Shown here: one piece after another, positions 1 through 11,733 of the stretch | How the letters are laid out: each line of letters begins with the position of its first letter | Position numbering within the stretch: position 1 is the first letter of the stretch | Assembly: GCF_008831285.2 (NCBI RefSeq) | Contig: NC_045144.1 | Location: 9,950,672-10,014,671 of the forward strand | DNA from: Nymphaea colorata | Lineage: Eukaryota > Streptophyta > Magnoliopsida > Nymphaeales > Nymphaeaceae | Reading direction: 5' to 3' | DNA length: 64,000 nucleotides | Translations under genes and position numbers: made by a program | Notes under the pieces: generated by a model | Seen by the model: the letters and a program-made list of their open reading frames with translations, nothing else | Told to the model about the DNA's origin: nothing | Databases searched by the model: none

Positions 1-2090
1 TAATTTCATGAAGCAAACGGGCAACTACTCACGATCTCTATTGCCCTCAACAGTATACCACACTATGAATTTTTATACTCTAGCGGGAAACCCTTCTGAA
101 AAAAAAAAAAAAAAAAAAAGCAAGTCGATAATCCCAAATTTTAGGATCCATTGGGAAATAAAATTAAAAAATATCTGATATTTACTTATTAAAAGCTCAC
201 AAAAAGTTCCGGATTCTTCTTTTTTCCGGTTAACTAATTAGGTTTTAATATTTTGGGCATTCAATGTAAGTTCTGCATCATGTTGGGCTCATACCTTTTA
301 CCGGGATGTAGTTAGACCCCATTTTAAGTGTGTTAAAAGCATGTGGATGTTTAGCCTCTAGAAATGTGTGAGTGTACCTTATGAAACCAACAAACTAGGG
401 AGCAAAAATTTGATGAACATTGAACAATACCTTGAAGATAGCACTCTTTATGGCTCAAACTGAAAGGTATGCTACTACATGCCATCAACCCGACCGTTGG
501 GAAGGGAGACTGGGCACTTCTCATGTTTTTTGCTTTTATTAATTTTTGAGTAAATAGTTGGGAAGGGAGGATGAGGGGGTGTGGATGGTAATTATTTGAA
601 GAAAATATGAGATTGGCTACTTCAAAATAAGTATGTCTGAAACATCTTTTGCGGATATAAGACTGATCTAGTTGGTTTTATGAATGGTATGTAGCTCTTA
701 TGACCCGATATGGTCCATTTTGAACTGATACAAAGCTGGTTCCTTATATTATGGGGATTTAAAGGGTGAAATTCTGGTGTTGTGAATAATAAAGTTTTGA
801 AGATGTAGACTTTTGTTTTTTATGGCCTTAATTCATTTATTTATTTTATATTATGTCCTGCATGAAATGAATGGTTATTCATTAAGCATGTTAGAAAATT
901 AAAATGTTGATATTCAGAATGGTAAGTCTTTAATTAAATCGTTTTTAATCCCACCAAAGTGAGTGAGCATAATTTACTTGAGAAATCTTTTCATTATAAG
1001 AAAAATCTACATTTAGATTGTGTTTAAACTCATATGATATGATACTGCTACCCAAAAGTAGTATGTCGTGTTCAAGATAATAAGCGTGGTAAAATATAAA
1101 TATTGACATTTCAAATGTTTAGCTAGTCAGACTGAAAGGTGCCTTGGTTTCATCATTATTGTGCTTTAACCTTTTCTAATTTTACCAAATACGAGATAAT
1201 AGCCCTTTCTGTAAAATATGAGATTTAGGCCGATTTATTATTTAAAAATCAGAAAGAAAAAGGACAGGCATATAGTCAATTTCATAAAGAAATATATAAA
1301 TAACTGTAGGTATGTCGTCCAGAAAATATGTGATGAATATCTTGAATTTGATGCATAAAAATTATATAGTAGACAAGATGTAACATAGCTTAAACATTTT
1401 GTAGAAAGCACACGATTATGTAAGCTTTCCTGTTGAAAATTTTGATCAATTTTAGCACAATTCTTTTAGGTTATAGAGGAAATATATGTTTCTTCCTCAA
1501 ATGTTCATGATCTTTTCTTTCTTGTTATTTGGTTTCTTAACAACTATTGTTACTTGTTTTTATCTGCAATGTCTTTTATCTGCTAAACAGTATCTCTTAT
1601 TTACTTTCCCAATTTAGTGATCCATAACCAAATAACATAGTTTTTTATGTTATGTGGGAACAAATGCATGTGATAAACATGAACTCAACGGTTTTTTATT
1701 GGTGCACCTACCAATCAAATTGAAATAATTTTTTATTTACTAAAATTTTCTTATTTTTAAAATTTGTAATAAATAAATATATGATCAAGTCTAGTGGGAG
1801 ATTGTTAGGATCAAACCTACTGTAATAGTCATATATTGATGAAAATGAAGCATTAGAACTGACAACGTACCCTCGTTTTGGTTAAATCCGGTTTCTCTCA
1901 AACTTTGTCGCAGCATGCAAGGGGAGAAGCCAAGCTTCTGTTCTTGGATGACAAAAACAAACTTAAGTTAAAGAAATAAAAACTTGATTGGGTTGTAATT
2001 TCACCAAAACTTTGGCTAGTTGTTCTTGTAAAGAGTAAATTTTCAAACATACGAAAGTGGAAACCCCATAAGTTAATTTAAAAGCATTAA
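1..2090. other. AT-rich intergenic DNA
   Basis: I find no coding signal on either strand across this 2 kb stretch. It holds an A-run near 100-118 and generally AT-rich low-complexity sequence. At about 1796-1812 there is a purine-rich run followed by tgttagg. This resembles the polypurine tract and LTR start of a copia element, but no coding remnant or second LTR copy accompanies it. I therefore do not call an element here. Confidence 0.6.
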
Positions 2091-2099
2091 ACTACATGG

Positions 2100-2995
2100 T
2101 AGTTGGTATAGATGTTCTTTGAAATAGAAGAATGGCGACCGTTGGCCAAAAGAAGACACAAGAGGAGAGAGAAGCTCTCCTAGGGTGTCTTCGAAATAGG
2201 AAGACCAGGCATCGGCGAGTTTCGGTGGCCCGGAGGGGCAGTGAGTGGTCTCGGAGTCCCTTTGGGATAGTGCGGAGTTTCCTCCGCTGCAAGCTTCGTC
2301 GGGTATGGTTAGGGGAAAAATCCCTTTGGTGATTCCTGAGGCGATGGAGACCGAGAGGGGAGGAGGTGGCCACGCGATTGGAGCAGCCGGGGCCAGCTGG
2401 GGCTCGGAAGTGGCCGGAAATTTCTGTGAAACGTTGAACGGTAAAGGGAACGGTTCCGCCCTCATCTCGCTAGAAGCCCTCGCTTAAATCTTGGGCTCAG
2501 AAACTTGTTCAAGAAGAAATGGATGAGGAAGATGACGGGGAGGCATTGGAGTAGATTGCAATGCGGACTTTCACCTCGCATTTTCATTCCCAGGGGAGAC
2601 ATGGAGCTAATGAAACGGCCGTTTGGTGTGTTGCCTAGTCGGTGGAGAACCCAGACGGGGAATGGAGTACGATCCTGTTCATGAATGGTTTGAAGAAGTT
2701 GTGGCAGGAGGTCAAGAATCCGCAGTTCTCCTTCCTAAACCGCAATACCTTGCTTGTTAGGGTAAGCAACCAGCAAGACCTGGCCATTATTCTGCGCACT
2801 GGGGCGTGGAAGATTAGTGGACACTTACTGGTGGCCAGCCGTTGGCAACCAGGTATGAAGCCTGTCGTTGAGGACTCTATGAAGTTACTCATTTGGCTTT
2901 GGCTTCGTCTTCCCAGCCACGATCTTGTGGAATGCCAGAGTCTTTCGAGCTATTGCTCGCGGCCTTGGGGGAACACTGGCATAGGGCATTAAGAT
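2100..2995 (+). pseudogene. DUF4283 / LINE ORF1-like fragment, decayed
   Basis: The clearest part is frame 2642-2992. Its translation follows the DUF4283 pattern common in plant non-LTR retrotransposon ORF1 and zinc-knuckle proteins: hydrophobic beta strands, then a segment like GAWKISGHLLVASRW, then IWLWLRLPSHDL, then a region resembling the usual ALG-P-KI. Upstream frames (2132-2332 and 2245-2487) read in different phases and may be the frameshifted N-terminal part. No zinc knuckle, endonuclease or reverse transcriptase follows, so this is a truncated relic. The family call rests on pattern recognition of the core; the N-terminal assignment is inference. Confidence 0.5.
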
Positions 2996-4408
2996 TGGTT
3001 ATAACATGGCTTTCTTATTCGGGATTGGATTAGAACTCAAACTGAATTGAACCAATCTAGTGAAATCGAATAAACATTGGTATATCAGATCTGAATGGCT
3101 GAATCCCATTGACTCGAATTCCATTGACTCACAACCCAGATTCATTTCAGGAATACCAATTTATATCAAATAAGAAACAGTAGATTACAGTTGGGTTTGA
3201 ATTGTGGTTTTTAAGCATCTAATCCATTTGGTAGAGAGTCCAATAAAGATAATAGATTCTCACTTGTAACCATGTAGATCCATGTTTGTTTTGATCCAAT
3301 CATCTAGTTAATTGAACAAATAAAATTTTGTTATTAAAAAATCCATTTTAAAATGTATATATTCAATGTTAGTTAAAAAATTACTTCGATAAAAGAATTT
3401 TTGGTTAATTGATTGCATTAATTTATCTTATATAGTTTACTTTATAAAACAATTTAATTAATTATTAAAGTATGCTTGTCTGGTTTAATTTAAAATTTTG
3501 TTTGGATAGCAAACCAAAAATTTGTCTCAAGTATGCATTTTGAGTCTAAATTACAAAAGATACATATGAAGGAAATTTATAGTCTCAAACAGTAATCATG
3601 GATGATTATTCTTATAAACCAAGTTCAACTTTTCAACATAATAATGCTGTACTAAGTTTGTTTTGAAAATACTAGTAGTCTGTTTTCATTAAGCTTCTGT
3701 TTTGCTACTATATTTATGTGATATTATTTCTTCATTTTAAGTTAAAATTTACTCAACAAATGTCAGACTTTATACAGTTTGATATACTTAAAACAAGATT
3801 CAAGTTTATCATGGATTAGGGTCCATGAGAAAGAAATATGTTTATGAATCTTCATTTTCTAGCTATTGAGTGATAAAAAAACTAGACGTGGGTCAAAGGG
3901 GGTGGCTTATGGAAGAGTGATAAATCTTTAAAAGTTTAACCCTTTGTATAGATTTTATGTAATTTATTGTCAACAATTTAGGTTGGTTCCCTTGCTACAG
4001 CTTTTACCAAAACAACCCAAAACGTGCCAGGTCCAAAGCCCAGCAAGGCAGAATGTCAAAAGATGTTCCGGATTTGGATTTACAGTTTTGGATTCAGATT
4101 CCATCGGATTAAGATGGGTGAATCCGCATTCCGATGGGCGACTACGGATTCAGGTTCGGATATCTAAATTCGGATCCAAATATCATGTTAAGAAAAGTGT
4201 TATCCAAACGGATAAGATAATTATTTAAACCAAATCTGAATTCGATCGGATATCATTTTTAAATCCATATTCAATCCGATTTTTTATTCGGATGTTAAAA
4301 TTTTTGCCATATCCATTTCTTTTTTCAAAATATTTTGGATGGATATTCAATCTGAATCAAAATATTTTAGACTGATATCCAATCTGAATCCTATCAGTTG
4401 ACATCCCT
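2970..4408 (+). repeat. 1.4 kb dispersed repeat, copy A
   Basis: This AT-rich block is found again in inverted orientation at 24835-26120. Matching landmarks include the stretch with gactcacaacccagattcat near 3127, the stretch with gttttgatccaatc near 3290, the line near 3530 describing atgcattttgagt, and the shared terminus tgacatccct at 4399-4408. The last 350 bases are a degenerate run of cggat/tcagat units typical of a widespread class of plant repeats. It directly follows the DUF4283 fragment, and the first matching bases lie at that reading frame's end. It may therefore be the 3' part of the same element. No terminal repeats or duplication were found. Confidence 0.65.
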
Positions 4409-4959
4409 AATCTCATATGTAATACCACAGAAATAAACAACTTTGCTAGGAGGGTTAAACTATTCCTAAAATGGTAAACAAAAATAGTTAACAAGTAGCT
4501 AGCTGTCGATGAAATGTAGTTTGAAGTTGGGACATTACTAATAAAGGCTTCTTTTCCCTTTGCGCATTTTTCTTATTATGAAAATCCTCTTTAGCAGGGC
4601 TTAAACTTTTTCTCGTTAGGTTAACTTAATGTGGCACCACCCATCTCCACTATAGATGCATCCACCATATGGAAAAAGGTAGAATCTTTAGTGCTCAAAA
4701 TCTGTAAGGCCATCTTAGACTCAATTTTCACTACAGTTACGAAACTACTTTAAGACAACAGGGGAAAAGTTACAGCTGCTAACATGGATATGATGAAAAA
4801 AGGGAACTAAGCACACACACACACACACAAACAACAACAACAACAACAACAACAACCACAACAACTATATCCATCCAATTCACTATATTATAGATACACA
4901 GAATACAATAACAATTCCCAACATTAAAGACCAAGAAGGCAAAATATTTGCACAATAGA
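4409..4959. other. Intergenic DNA with compound microsatellite
   Basis: I see no gene here. A (CA)n run followed by (CAA/CAAC)n lies at about 4812-4860. It generates a spurious open frame with poly-valine on the opposite strand. Confidence 0.6.
4812..4860. repeat. (CA)n-(CAA)n compound microsatellite
   Basis: About nine CA units change directly into about ten CAA units, ending in caaccacaacaac. The sequence is visible as written, and no function is implied. Confidence 0.9.
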
Positions 4960-5625
4960 GATATTAAGAAGGTAAGATGGTACATGTGATGCAAGTTGAC
5001 AGAAGCATCCTTTTAAATCCATGGAATCCCTGGTTGGATACTGTGAGGGAAGAGAGGTCATTCCTCATGGGTTGCAAGGACCTCAGCTTGATCACATTTA
5101 CATGGTGAGGGACCAGAATTGGGATACTATTATAGGTAATGGCTCTCACCTTCCCATGTATGACACCATTGGCAGTATGTGCTCAGAGAAAGGATTATGT
5201 GGTGGATGGTGCATAAGAGGAACTTCATCATGAAACATATGATGGCACAGCTTTGAAGTAACTGGTAGAAGAGCCTCCTGTACTAACTCAACTCCCCAAA
5301 TATATGGTCGTCATGAAATTTTAGTAAGGGTATCACACCAATGATGGGAAGGAAAAAAAATACCTCACCAGGGGATTAAATAAAGAGAGAAATAAGAACC
5401 AACCTGGATTGCTTCTTCATGCACTGAAGCACATTTTCATATCTGTTCGTTTCCCAAATATCTGTGCCCCAGAGATCTTTCTCAACTCTGCCATTATGCT
5501 ACCACCTTTTCCAAGCAGGCACCTATCTGATTGGATGGTACAAGAAGCTGAGCAAGCATATTTTTGTCACTAGCATTAAGAAGAGATCTTACTGTCCTAC
5601 GTCACAGAGCAGCAGCAATCCTATC
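4960..5625 (-). pseudogene. KH-domain RNA-binding protein gene relic, 3' part
   Basis: Read on the minus strand, 5404-5625 encodes a KH domain recognisable by LLVPSNQIG, then LLGKGGSIMAELRKISGAQ after a one-base frameshift. It ends at a GT donor (5403). A 126-base intron ends in tacag, and the next exon begins EALLPVTSKL at 5277. It continues with HPPHNPFSEHILPMVSYMG, the conserved linker of plant multi-KH proteins of the RCF3/HEN4 type. These bind RNA in the nucleus and act in processing. A TGA stop (5146-5148) replaces the expected CGA arginine after YMGR. More stops follow. The upstream part lies at 16284-16727 beyond the copia insertion. Family membership is confident; the exact orthologue is not known. 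Confidence 0.75.
5278..5403 (-). other. Retained intron of the KH gene relic
   Basis: On the minus strand the block starts with GT directly after the KH-domain codons (gcaatccag|gttggt). It ends in a polypyrimidine-poor stretch and tacag just before the EALLP codons. The reading frame resumes in the register seen in intact plant KH genes. The splice sites survive although the exons are broken, so this is a decayed gene copy and not a processed (intronless) pseudogene. Confidence 0.65.
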
Positions 5626-5870
5626 TGTTGCAGCCGTGAGGTTTGGAGCCATGTCGTGAGATGTGGAGAGAGAGAGAGAATAGCAGCCGTAATTGGAGAA
5701 AGAAAACACTTGATTCATTCACTAACCCTAATCTCCATTATAAAAAGATTATGGTAGAAAGGAGATTTACAGATTACATCAAACAGAAATAAAGGAAATA
5801 TTAAAGAGATTTTATAACTCTTTAATATTACAAAGAGCTACCTAGAAACATAGAATCTTCTAATTCAACA
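5626..5870 (-). repeat. 3' LTR of outer copia
   Basis: This 245-bp LTR aligns end to end with 16035-16283. I count about 11 substitutions and one 4-bp indel (cata|gaatc against cataattaaaatc). It contains a short GA microsatellite and the LTR termini TG...CA. Confidence 0.93.
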
Positions 5871-5882
5871 CTCCCCTTCAAG
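5871..5882 (-). promoter_or_regulatory. Polypurine tract of outer copia
   Basis: On the minus strand, ttgaaggggag lies directly upstream of the 3' LTR. This is the standard position of the plus-strand primer in LTR retroelements. Confidence 0.8.
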
Positions 5883-5899
5883 CTGGAGAATACATATTA

Positions 5900-7300
5900 A
5901 ACATGCTCAGTTTGTCACAACATCTACAAAAATCACCAATAAAAATATCTAGAGCTTGGTTTTCTGAAGGAACATGAATAGTGACAATGGTTCCTCCTTG
6001 AACAGGATCCCGAATATAATGTTAGTCCACTTCAATATGTTTAGTTCTTTCATGGAAAACTGGATTGTTTGCAATGTATGTGGCTGCTCGATTGTCACAG
6101 TACATCTTCATGGGAAGTAGAATCGACACACTTAGGCTAGATAGCATGGATCTAGCCCAAGTTAATTCTGCTGCAGTTTGAGTCATAGCTCTGTATTCAG
6201 ATTCTGCACTAGATCTTGACACCACACCTTGTTTTTTGCTTCTCCACGATATAAGGTTGTCTCCCACAAATACACAGAATCATGTGGTAGATTTCCTGTC
6301 TTCGACTGAGCCAGCATAGTTCGCATCACTATAGGCTTCCACTTCCAATGTCTTGCCTTTTGTGAACAAAAGACCTTTACCAAGAGAAGATTTCATATAT
6401 TTGACCACCATCAAAGCAATATCCCAATGAACTTTCCTAGGTTTTTTCATAAATTGACTTAGCTTCCCCACTGCAAAGCTAATGTATGGTCTTGTCACAG
6501 TAACATAGAGGAGTTTTCCAATAAGGGATCTATTGATCGAGAATCCACTAATTCTGTTTGGTCATCATGAAGATGTATGCGTGGATTCATAGGTAAATTA
6601 GTCGGTTTAACTCCTAGCATCCCGGTGTCCTACAATAAATCAAGAACATACTTACGTTGAGAGAGAATGGCACCATCTCTATTTCAAGCAACCACTATTC
6701 TCAAGAAATACCATAGTGAACCAAGATCTTTCGTCACAAAGTGTTTTTGAAGAAACAACTTTGTATCAGAAATTTCTTGATCGGAGTCACCTGTCAGGAT
6801 AATATCATCAACATAAACCACTAGAACGATGATACCCCGGGAAGTCTTTTTTGATAAATAGAGAATGATCAAACGGAGATCTCGCAAAACCACACTTTGA
6901 GACGACCTCAGAGAACTTGTGAAACCACGTGCGAGAACTCTGCTTGAGCCCATAAATAACTTTCTTCAGTTTGCACACTTTTCCACATTTCTCCTGTCGT
7001 TCAAACCCTGGTGGTTGTTGCATATAGACAATCTCATCGAGATCACCGTACAAAAAGACATATTTGACATCAAGCTGATACATGTGTCAGTCATGGTGTA
7101 CAACCACAGAAATAATAAGACAAATGGTTCTCAACCGAGCAACCAGAGAGAAGGTCTCAAAGAAATCCACTCTGTAGGTCTGTGTGTAGGCCTTAGCAAC
7201 CAACCGAGCTTTGTATCGTTCGATATACCCATCAAAATTATATTTCACTGTGAATACCCACAATGTCACAATCAGGAGGAGGATCAACAAGTTCTCAGGT
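5900..7300 (-). pseudogene. Outer copia reverse transcriptase-RNase H, broken
   Basis: On the minus strand, 7290-7087 carries WVFTVKYNFDG and ERYKARLVAK, the start of the copia RT domain. Then 7083-6808 carries MYQLDVKYVFLYGDL and YGLKQSSRTW, with two normally conserved residues altered. Next 6953-6684 carries VVYVDDIILTGDS with the intact YVDD catalytic box. After further breaks, 6498-6280 and 6267-6022 carry the RNase H motifs AYSDANYAGS, SSAESEYRA and MYCDNRA, then NNPVFHERTKHIEVD. At least four stops or frameshifts separate these pieces, so no active enzyme can be made. Confidence 0.88.
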
Positions 7301-7318
7301 GTCTCGCTGAACTAATGC

Positions 7319-8956
7319 CTACATCTCATCTTGCATAGCCTGTCTCCATTGGGTATCTAATAAAGCCTGCTGGTGACACGCAGGAACTGTATGAGCAGTA
7401 AGAGCTTGAATAAACTGTTGCATACTTTTACCAACACCGTCAGTAGACACAAAATGAGATATAGGATGCAGAGTACATTGTCGCTTGCCTTTGAGAAGAT
7501 CAATAGATAAGTCTTGACAGGGATCAGACGGACTAAGGCTACTCACTTCACATGAACATATTACCTCCTGAGAAGCGTTTGGTGAAGGATCATGAGAGAG
7601 GTCCTGTCGACGGGTGTAGATCAGCGGGGGATCACGAAACTTGAACACTACAGTTGAAGATTCTTTAGAAGGAGATTCAAAAGGAAATGACTCCAAAGGA
7701 ATAGGAAGAAATGGTAGTGGGTTTGGCGACGGTGGCATCTCAGCAGAGATAGGAGGGGAGCTATAATAAGGTTTAGACTCAAAGAACGTGACATTTGCAT
7801 TGATATACTCTTTTTGAGTTAAGGGGTCAAAGCATTTGTAGCATTTATGGTTTCTGGAGTAGCCTATAAAGATGTACTTAATGGCTTGGGCACCCAATTT
7901 ATCATGTGTGGGTCCAAGTATGTGAACAAAGCATGTGCAACCAAATACTTTGGGAGCCACGGAAAACAATGGTCGTTGTGGATGCACAAGTTTAATGAGA
8001 ACCTTGTTGTCAATAGAGGATGATGGTAAACGATTGGTCAAGTAACATGTAGTGAGGATAGCATCTCCTAAAAAATATGCAGGTAAATTATTATGAAACA
8101 TTAGGGAATGAGCCACATTTAAAAGTTGTTGATGTTTTCGCTCTGCAACTTCATTTTGTTGGGAGGTATGAGGACCAGTAAACTGAAGAGAAATGCCATT
8201 ATCAGAGTAAAACTTCATTAAGGTAGATGCCTTGAACTCAAGAGCGTTATCAGTGCGAATGCTTTCAACAAAAATACCAAATTGGGTCTTTATTTCAATA
8301 ATAAGGTTTTTGAGAGTACATACGATTTCAGACCTTTCTTTCAAAAGGAAGACCCAAGTGACTCGAGAATAATCATCAACAATGACAAGGAAATAACGAA
8401 ATCTTGACCTATTAGCAACTTTGCCAGGACTCCACACATCAACATGAAGAAGATCAAATAGTCCACAACTGGACAGACTCAGACTCGATGAATAACTGCT
8501 ACGGGTGTGTTTGCCTAGTTGACAAGCTTCACACTGAAATGTCTCTGGTACTAAAAGATGAGGAAGAAGGTGACGGAGCTTGGAGACAGATGGATGACTA
8601 AGTCTGAGATGCCACTGAAAGGAGGATGAAAATGAAGTGATCGATGATGCTGCAATACCCACTGGATTCAACAGAAAGTAGATGCCCCCTTTCTCATAGT
8701 CTCCACCAATCGTCTTCCCAGTTTGCAAGTCCTGAAATGAACATACACCAGAGTCAAATGTAACACGACAATGTAAATCATGAATCAATTGTCCAACCGA
8801 TAACAGATTTGTGGGAAACTTAGGAGCATATAACACATTAAGAATTGTCATAGACTGAGAGATCTTGATATCTCCATAACCCATAATATGTGACCATCGA
8901 TCATTTTCAAGTCTTACATGACGTGTCTGAGGTAATGAGTGTAGGACAGTAAACAT
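7319..8956 (-). pseudogene. Outer copia protease C-end, GAG-pre-integrase, integrase
   Basis: This is the longest surviving open frame of the element (545 codons). A GAG-pre-integrase segment with WHLRLSHPS and a CEACQLGKH zinc-binding site precede the integrase core. The D,D35E triad is visible: Asp173 (HVDVW), Asp236 (RTDNA) and Glu272 (VAERK), with 35 residues between the last two. The usual QQNG before VAERK reads QQNE. Downstream come the conserved VFGC and the FIGYS and KGYK-like motifs. Upstream, the protease active site (WIIDS-ASRH, about 8985-9010) has its glycine codon replaced by a stop. Confidence 0.88.
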
Positions 8957-9286
8957 AGAAGGTCTACTACAAAAGTGTCTTGATGCTCATGAATCAATTA
9001 TCCAAGTAGTACCTATATCATGTGGGATAGTATCAACAGACATAACACTGTCTATCATGACTATAGAGGCCGATGACTGGATAGATCTGTGTGCTAGGAA
9101 GTCCTCATACTCTGACTTGTTGATGCTCACAGTCACTGTCTCAGGGTGAGAAGAAAATAAAGACCCATCTACTACTGATGACGCTGCTTGGGCAGATCCA
9201 ATAGGAGACTATAAAGAGTTCTTTCCTAGCTTAGATGCAACATTTCTTCCTAAGGGCGGCGCCGCGGTAGGACGACCATGTTTATC

Positions 9287-9738
9287 TCAACATCTGTCTT
9301 CCAAATGCCCTATTTTTCCACAATAGGTGCACTGAAATCTCCCCCGACCTTCTGCTGACCCACGACCCATGCTTCTCCCCCTAAATGAACTGCGTCCACG
9401 ACCTCTTGAGGTTGCCAAGGCAGAGGCATGGATATCACTAGAGGGCGGAGAGAGGGTCATAGCAAGACGGCTGAGTCTGTTGTAGGCTTCAGTTAGGTCA
9501 GGGATCTCTGCTCTAATCAGCATCTGTGTCTTTGCTACTGCGTATTCAGAAGAGAGACCCTGTAGAAACTTCGCAACCATGGACTGTTCACCATGGGTCT
9601 TATGGCATGTTGGACAAGGATGACTAATGCTTAAAGTTGTCCATAGATTGGCTTGAGAGAAGCAAAATACTAAGCCAGACTCTGGTCGCCCTGTTGCAAA
9701 TTAAGTAATTCCTCCTCAACCTGCAATATCTTGCTAAC
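9287..9738 (-). pseudogene. Outer copia gag C-terminal half with zinc knuckle
   Basis: On the minus strand from 9738 the sequence reads SKILQVEEELLNLQQGDQSL, the middle of a copia gag. It continues after a stop as FLQGLSSEYAVAKTQ and ends in the CCHC knuckle CTYCGKIGHLEDRC. The codon after the last cysteine is TGA where tryptophan is usual. The 5' half of this gag lies at 14872-15203, beyond the inner element. The two halves join in frame across the duplicated ctaac. Confidence 0.85.
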
Positions 9739-10005
9739 TGTTAAAATAGATTGTAATGGGGAACCGGGTCCCATGGGGCATGGGTACCAAGGCTGGCTCG
9801 GTACCGTAGGCGGCACTCTTTCTCTCCCTCCAATATAATCTTCACTTAAGTGTAATTGTTGAATTAAGTGAATAGATTTTCTCTCTCCTAGGGTTGCGGT
9901 GTGCACCTAGGTCAGAGCTTCCCGTGGTATTTTCCTCTTTCTGAGGTTTTTCCACGTATACCGTGTGTTCCTTTCTTCTTCCTTCGTGTGTTGCATGTTT
10001 CTACA
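9739..10005 (+). repeat. 5' LTR of inner copia
   Basis: It runs from TGTTAAAATAG to GTTTCTACA. It carries a TATA-like tataat (9833) and the CT-rich stretch usual near the transcription start. It lacks 17 bp present in the 3' copy. Confidence 0.95.
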
Positions 10006-10018
10006 TGGTATCAGAGCA
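10006..10018 (+). promoter_or_regulatory. Primer binding site, initiator tRNA-Met
   Basis: TGGTATCAGAGCA follows the LTR with no spacer. It is complementary to the 3' end of plant initiator methionine tRNA, the usual copia primer. Confidence 0.93.
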
Positions 10019-10087
10019 AGGTTCGTGAGATCGTTCGACTTCGTCTTGTGTTTCCGCCGTCGCCCCTGCGCCGTTGGGGTTTTCCGT

Positions 10088-10200
10088 GCCGCCGCCGTTG
10101 GGATCTTCTGCGCCGCCGCCGTCGGACGATCCAGCGCCGCCGCCGTCGGACGATCCAGCGCCGTCACGTCTCTGCGCCGCCGCCGTCGGGCGATCCAGCG
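10088..10200 (+). repeat. GC-rich 24-bp minisatellite in inner copia leader
   Basis: Units close to gcgccgccgccgtcggacga plus tcca repeat at 10110, 10134 and 10174, with degenerate units at 10088 and 10158. Two adjacent copies are identical. The GC content contrasts sharply with the surrounding DNA. It lies in the untranslated leader between the primer site and the gag ATG. Confidence 0.85.
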
Positions 10201-10299
10201 CTGTCGCCAACACCTAGGGTTCCGTGTGGTGCTGGTGTTTCAGCCGCCGCTGTGTTGTCTTGTTGCTGCCTGGTGTTGTGTCTGACTTGACTGCTTGTG

Positions 10300-11733
10300 A
10301 TGGTGGAAGAGATTGCACCTAGAAGTGATGTGGCCTTTGACGCGGGCAGCGCTCCCAAGAGCGAGATCTTGCCGGTCCAGGTCACGCCCATTCGTCTGAC
10401 TAAAGACAACTATCTCTCCTGGTCTGCTGCTCTCGAGATTGGGATAACGAGTCGTGGTCGTCTTCCCTATATCACAGGCGACAAACCGACGCCCAGCAAA
10501 ACTGATCCTCAATGGGCGACGTGGGTGTTGGAAGACAGTCAGGTTAAGGTGTGGATCATCAGCTCTGTGTCCGCTGATATTCAGCCTCTTATTCTGTGGA
10601 AGCCGACTTCGTTTGATATATGGACTGTGCTTGCGAGGATGTATGGTCACAAGAAAAGGGTTCTGCGTATGTACCAGATTAAACGCAGTATTTATTCTCT
10701 GAAACAGGGTGACCTGTCTGTTGCTTCCTTCTATGCAGCCCTGAAAACTAAGTGGGAGGAACTTGATTATCATGTGAATGATAACTGGGACTGTGGTTCT
10801 GATCATGCCCGGTACTGGGAAAAGGAATGGATGGACCAGACGTTCCTTTTCCTTGGAGGCTTGCGTGATGAGTTTGAATCCATTTGGAGTCAAATTCTCA
10901 ACTGTGATGAGATTCCTGGAATAGAAGATGTTTATGCCAGAGTGGAATTCGAGGAACAAAGGCGCCAAGTGATGCAGATTGACTCCAGTCATGGGAATGG
11001 TCCCTCGGCCTTTGTTAACCGTTCTTCTGTGTCTGGCCAGCGCCCTATTAGGCGATGTACACATTGTCACAAGTCAGGACATTCTGTTGACTTTTGTTGG
11101 GATCTACACCCTGAGAAGAGACTTGTTCGTGGTCGCCCTCCGTCTAGTCGGCGAGGTTCTCTTGTGCAGGACTCAAATCAGAGTGGTTCTTCAAGTGGTG
11201 AAAAGTCGAGGCTTTCCCCGGATCAAATCAAGGAACTACAAGCTTACATCAGTCGCCTTTCTACTACGTCAGAGGATACATCTACGTCTGATGGAGCTAA
11301 GTTAGCTCAGGCTCTTGTTGCTACTAGTGATCAAGGTAATTCCCCTCCCGGTGATTGGATTGTTGACAGTGGGGCTACTCATCATATGACCGGGGACCCT
11401 AAGATGTTTCAAGAATACAAGTTGACTTCTGGGCAGCAGCGTGATTCTATGGCTGATGGTTCTTCTATTTCTGTGGCTGGAAAAGGGAGTTTATCATTAC
11501 TGAACAAATATTGTCTTCATAATGCCCTGCATGTTCCTAATATTCCCGTAAATTTGTTATCTGTCAGCAGTATTACCAAAGAGCTAAACTGTAATATAAT
11601 ATTCTTTGTTGATCGTTGTTTACTGCAGGACTTGGGGACGAGGCAAAAGATTGGGATTGGTTCGGCTATTGATGGTCTCTACAGAATGCCAGTACAGGTT
11701 GCCTCTGCTTTGATTTCAGCCACCAGTGGATAG
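10300..11733 (+). pseudogene. Inner copia gag-protease
   Basis: The ATG at 10300 begins a gag with the copia N-terminal signature LTKDNYLSW and a UBN2-like core ending near residue 225. A CCHC knuckle follows (CTHCHKSGHSVDFC, about residues 254-267), then the aspartic protease active site DWIVDSGATHH (about residue 357). The frame reaches LYRMPVQ at the start of the GAG-pre-integrase region and is stopped by TAG at 11731-11733. The same phase continues as integrase on the other side of the stop. This is therefore a nonsense change within one gag-pol frame. Confidence 0.92.

Noticed and set aside
1796-1815. Possible polypurine tract and LTR start (agtgggagattgttagg)
   Set aside because: Only a short motif; no LTR partner, primer site or coding remnant nearby.
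4779-4994. Frame with poly-valine
   Set aside because: Translation of the CA/CAA microsatellite.
10240-11070. 276-codon minus-strand frame
   Set aside because: It lies opposite the inner copia gag, which has clear family motifs on the plus strand. The minus-strand peptide has no recognisable domain.
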